Below are positions 62,001-64,000 of a DNA stretch of 64,000 nucleotides, one piece after another; position 1 is the first letter of the stretch; each line of letters opens with the position of its first letter. The position numbers and the translations under genes were made by a program. The DNA is taken from positions 15,851,906 through 15,915,905 of the forward strand of contig CM072160.1 in NCBI GenBank assembly GCA_036850595.1, written 5' to 3'. This stretch comes from Rhyacichthys aspro (lineage: Eukaryota > Chordata > Actinopteri > Gobiiformes > Rhyacichthyidae). Under the pieces are notes generated by a model. The model saw only the letters and a program-made list of their open reading frames with translations. It did no database searches and was not told the DNA's origin.

Positions 62001-62575
62001 AAGGTGCATTGTGTAAAATTGTCTAACTGCCAAATTGAGCACTGCTGACAGGAAGCACACATTCTTGCAAATTTATTATATTATTACAAATTTATTGTAT
62101 TAATTTCTTTTAAGTGGGCTGTTTGTTTTTAGCAACACATGGTAGCTAAAGTACAGATTGTAAATTGCAGATAGTGGTGAAGTGCTACTGTAGCCTTTGA
62201 GTGATCCTCTATGAACAAATCCAATGAAAAATGGCCGTCAGTAACCTTAAGATAAATTTGTGAACTCTGAATGAAACCTGAATGAGCTTCTCTAGTAGTG
62301 CTCTGTTTGTCCTCAGGCCAGTTGCATGAACAGAAATTAATGAAATGTTCACTGGCTTTTAAGGAGCTGTAATTGTCTTATTTTTCTGATATTATGCAAA
62401 TGCAATACAACATTTTACACAGTGCACACTTTTTTTAAGATTATTTTTTCCTTTATTTGATAGATTCTGTGGTTCAACCAAGCCTGAATCCAAGCTGGAA
62501 TCAAACTTGGGGCACTAGATCATGTAGAACAGGCTCTACCAGGTGGGCCACTGGGGTGTCCCCACAGTGCACCTT
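62001..62575. mobile_element. hAT-like MITE interrupted by a SINE
   Basis: The left terminus is AAGGTGCATTGTGTAAAAT. The right terminus, rebuilt across the SINE insertion, reverses to AAGGTGCACTGTGTAAAAT: 18 of 19 identical. Flanking 8-bp sequences are TGAATTTA (61993-62000) and TTAATTTA (62576-62583), which agree at 7 of 8 positions. This is the target-duplication size of hAT transposons. Without the SINE and one copy of its target duplication the element is about 430 bp. It has no coding capacity. Confidence 0.85.
62428..62562 (-). mobile_element. tRNA-derived SINE nested in the MITE
   Basis: Read on the minus strand, the 135-bp element begins GGGGACACCCCAGTGGCCCA. It has a tRNA-like A box (GTGGCCCACCTGGTAGAG) and B box (AGTTTGATTCCAG). 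It ends in an A-rich tail (AAATAAAGG, then A7). Perfect 10-bp target duplications CACAGTGCAC flank it at 62418-62427 and 62563-62572. The inserted copy is young enough for these to be intact. It is not a functional tRNA because no cloverleaf or acceptor stem can be formed. Confidence 0.85.
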
Positions 62576-62583
62576 TTAATTTA

Positions 62584-64000
62584 ACTTATCTATGACAGTG
62601 GTTTCCAAAGAATGGATTTAATTTATTTAATATAATTTTAATTCCTACAAAAATCCAGAAAAAATGTTTGTTATTGTCCATTGTCATTCACTGAAAAAAT
62701 AGCTGCTTCGGAGAAGAACTAATGTTTAGGAACAGACACATGACATGAGCGTGAACAGCAACTACATTATGTTAAGAGTTGATAAAACTGGCCCCCAAAA
62801 AAACCATTCAGAAGCATTAAATGGTGCATTTAAATAAGAAAAGCACCACAAGTAACAAAAGTGGAATAAGCTGACACTACATTGTTAAACTGGGTTCTGA
62901 TTCTTTTGGCACTTTCAAATATGACTTCCCTGAAACAAAGTTTGGGATATCAGATCTAAGTTATTTGCACAGAATTTGTTCATAGACAGCAGCATGTCCC
63001 TTCATGGCTACCGTACGTGCTCACTGACAAAGAAAGGTGTGACGTGTGGAATTATCTAAAACAACTGTTTCCACTGGATACTTTTAACCATTGTTATCGG
63101 CAAAGCAAACAAGAAAAACAATGCTCTCAAGAGATGCTCTGAGCGTGTTTTTTGTTCTACTCTCAAGACCAGACGAGTGAGATGTAGCACAACTTTGTCT
63201 TTAATAATATTGAAAAAGATAAAAGTCCAATCCAATAGCCCGTGACTGCACTCTGTGGCATTTTAAGAGATTCCATCGCAGAATATTAATGCTTGTCAGA
63301 TTAGGACACAGCTACATCTTCATTTAGTACTTCCCATAATTTAAAACACAATCTGATTTATCACAAAATGAGTATCTAATCTTTATGCTGTGTCAGTTTT
63401 TTGCATTACACCTATCCACAGATATTATCTCATCAAGTTGTTATTTCACTTTGTTCCTCTAGATGGAGTTTTGAATTCCCACAAACACTGATATTAAAAC
63501 ATTTTAAAAAGTAGACTAATGTGGTATTGTTTTAATGGCAGTTTTCTTTTTCAAAGCAGGTTTAAAGGTGCAGTGTGTAGCCCTCAGGCGCCATCTGGTT
63601 GTCACATTGTAAACTACAGTTCCAAGCATCACGTCCTGCTCGTGCACACTGTAACCCAGCAGTTTGAATTATACAAAATATTATACAATGCACCTAAGTG
63701 GTTAGGTGCAGGACAGTTTAAAACAGAAAGGATTTACTTCATGGAGGGAAGTGAGTTTGCACCTTCATCTTGGGTCCGTGCCTTGAAGTATTTATTCATA
63801 GAGATTCTCCTGAGCAGATTAATGAAGATAATTAAAAACAGCTAGAGCCTTGCCCACCATGTCAAAGAAAGCTTATGGAGGATGAAACCCAATCACGGTG
63901 TGCAGTTTGCCTGTGGAAGAAGGTAGTGTCTGTGAGTCTTGGAGTGTGTCGTCAGCGCTCGTCGTCACCGTGACTCGGAGACAGCACACAGCCCAGCGCC
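62584..64000. other. Intergenic sequence right of the nested transposon
   Basis: No coding exon or RNA gene is recognised. A further copy of the AAGGTGCA terminus occurs at 63564 (next entry). The 108-codon ORF at 63519-63845 spans that repeat and looks spurious. Confidence 0.45.
63564..63696. mobile_element. Possible second AAGGTGCA-type MITE
   Basis: AAAGGTGCAGTGTGTAG at the left matches the termini of the 62-kb MITE and a very common teleost repeat. The candidate right end, TACAATGCACCT (63685-63696), reverses to AGGTGCATTGTA, a weaker match. The right boundary is therefore uncertain. Confidence 0.4.

Noticed and set aside
62428..62562. tRNA gene on the minus strand
   Set aside because: A-box and B-box-like motifs are present, but no acceptor stem or anticodon arm can be formed. 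It has a poly(A)-like tail and target duplications, so it is a SINE.
63519..63845. 108-codon ORF near the right edge
   Set aside because: It spans a repeat terminus and has no recognisable features.

Overview
This is vertebrate nuclear DNA, most likely from a ray-finned (teleost) fish. The genes are intron-rich with canonical GT-AG junctions and compact introns. The proteins are clear orthologues of human genes. The repeats (short hAT-like MITEs, a tRNA-derived SINE, a LINE-type 3' tail, microsatellites) are typical of teleosts. I reconstructed all exon models by hand from reading frames, splice signals and known family sequences, and every internal exon closes in phase.

Layout from left to right. 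The minus-strand first exon of rnf7 (RBX2 RING subunit) is cut by the left edge. A complete plus-strand tmem255b-like gene with four predicted membrane segments spans about 1.67-11.5 kb. An intergenic stretch follows. Minus-strand rasa2 (C2-C2-RasGAP-PH-BTK, 24 coding exons, 822 aa) lies at 18.5-33.6 kb. Minus-strand zbtb38 (BTB plus zinc fingers, 1194 aa, one coding exon) lies at 34.9-38.5 kb, with about 4.8 kb of non-coding upstream DNA. Minus-strand fbxo36 (4 exons, 174 aa) at 43.3-44.5 kb is head-to-head with plus-strand trip12 (HECT ubiquitin ligase, 41 coding exons, 2058 aa), whose CDS runs from 47.6 to 60.3 kb. The trip12 3' UTR probably ends near 61.6 kb. The last 2.4 kb is intergenic and repeat-bearing.

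Two conserved gene neighbourhoods meet here. ZBTB38-RASA2-RNF7 keeps the order and orientation seen on human 3q23. FBXO36/TRIP12 keeps the head-to-head pair of human 2q36. The unexpected member is the TMEM255 gene between rasa2 and rnf7. Human TMEM255A sits beside ZBTB33 (Xq24), and TMEM255B sits near GRK1, ATP4B and RASA3 (13q34). Both regions look like paralogous copies of the 3q23 neighbourhood. The gene here may therefore be a third TMEM255 ohnologue retained in fish and lost from mammals. This is the most interesting hypothesis in the window. A second notable structure is a nested transposon at 62.0-62.6 kb: a SINE with a perfect 10-bp target duplication inserted into the terminal inverted repeat of an hAT-like MITE.

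The genes do not form an operon-like system. Three of them (rnf7, fbxo36, trip12) encode ubiquitin-ligase components, which I regard as coincidence. I found no CRISPR array, no rRNA and no functional tRNA gene.
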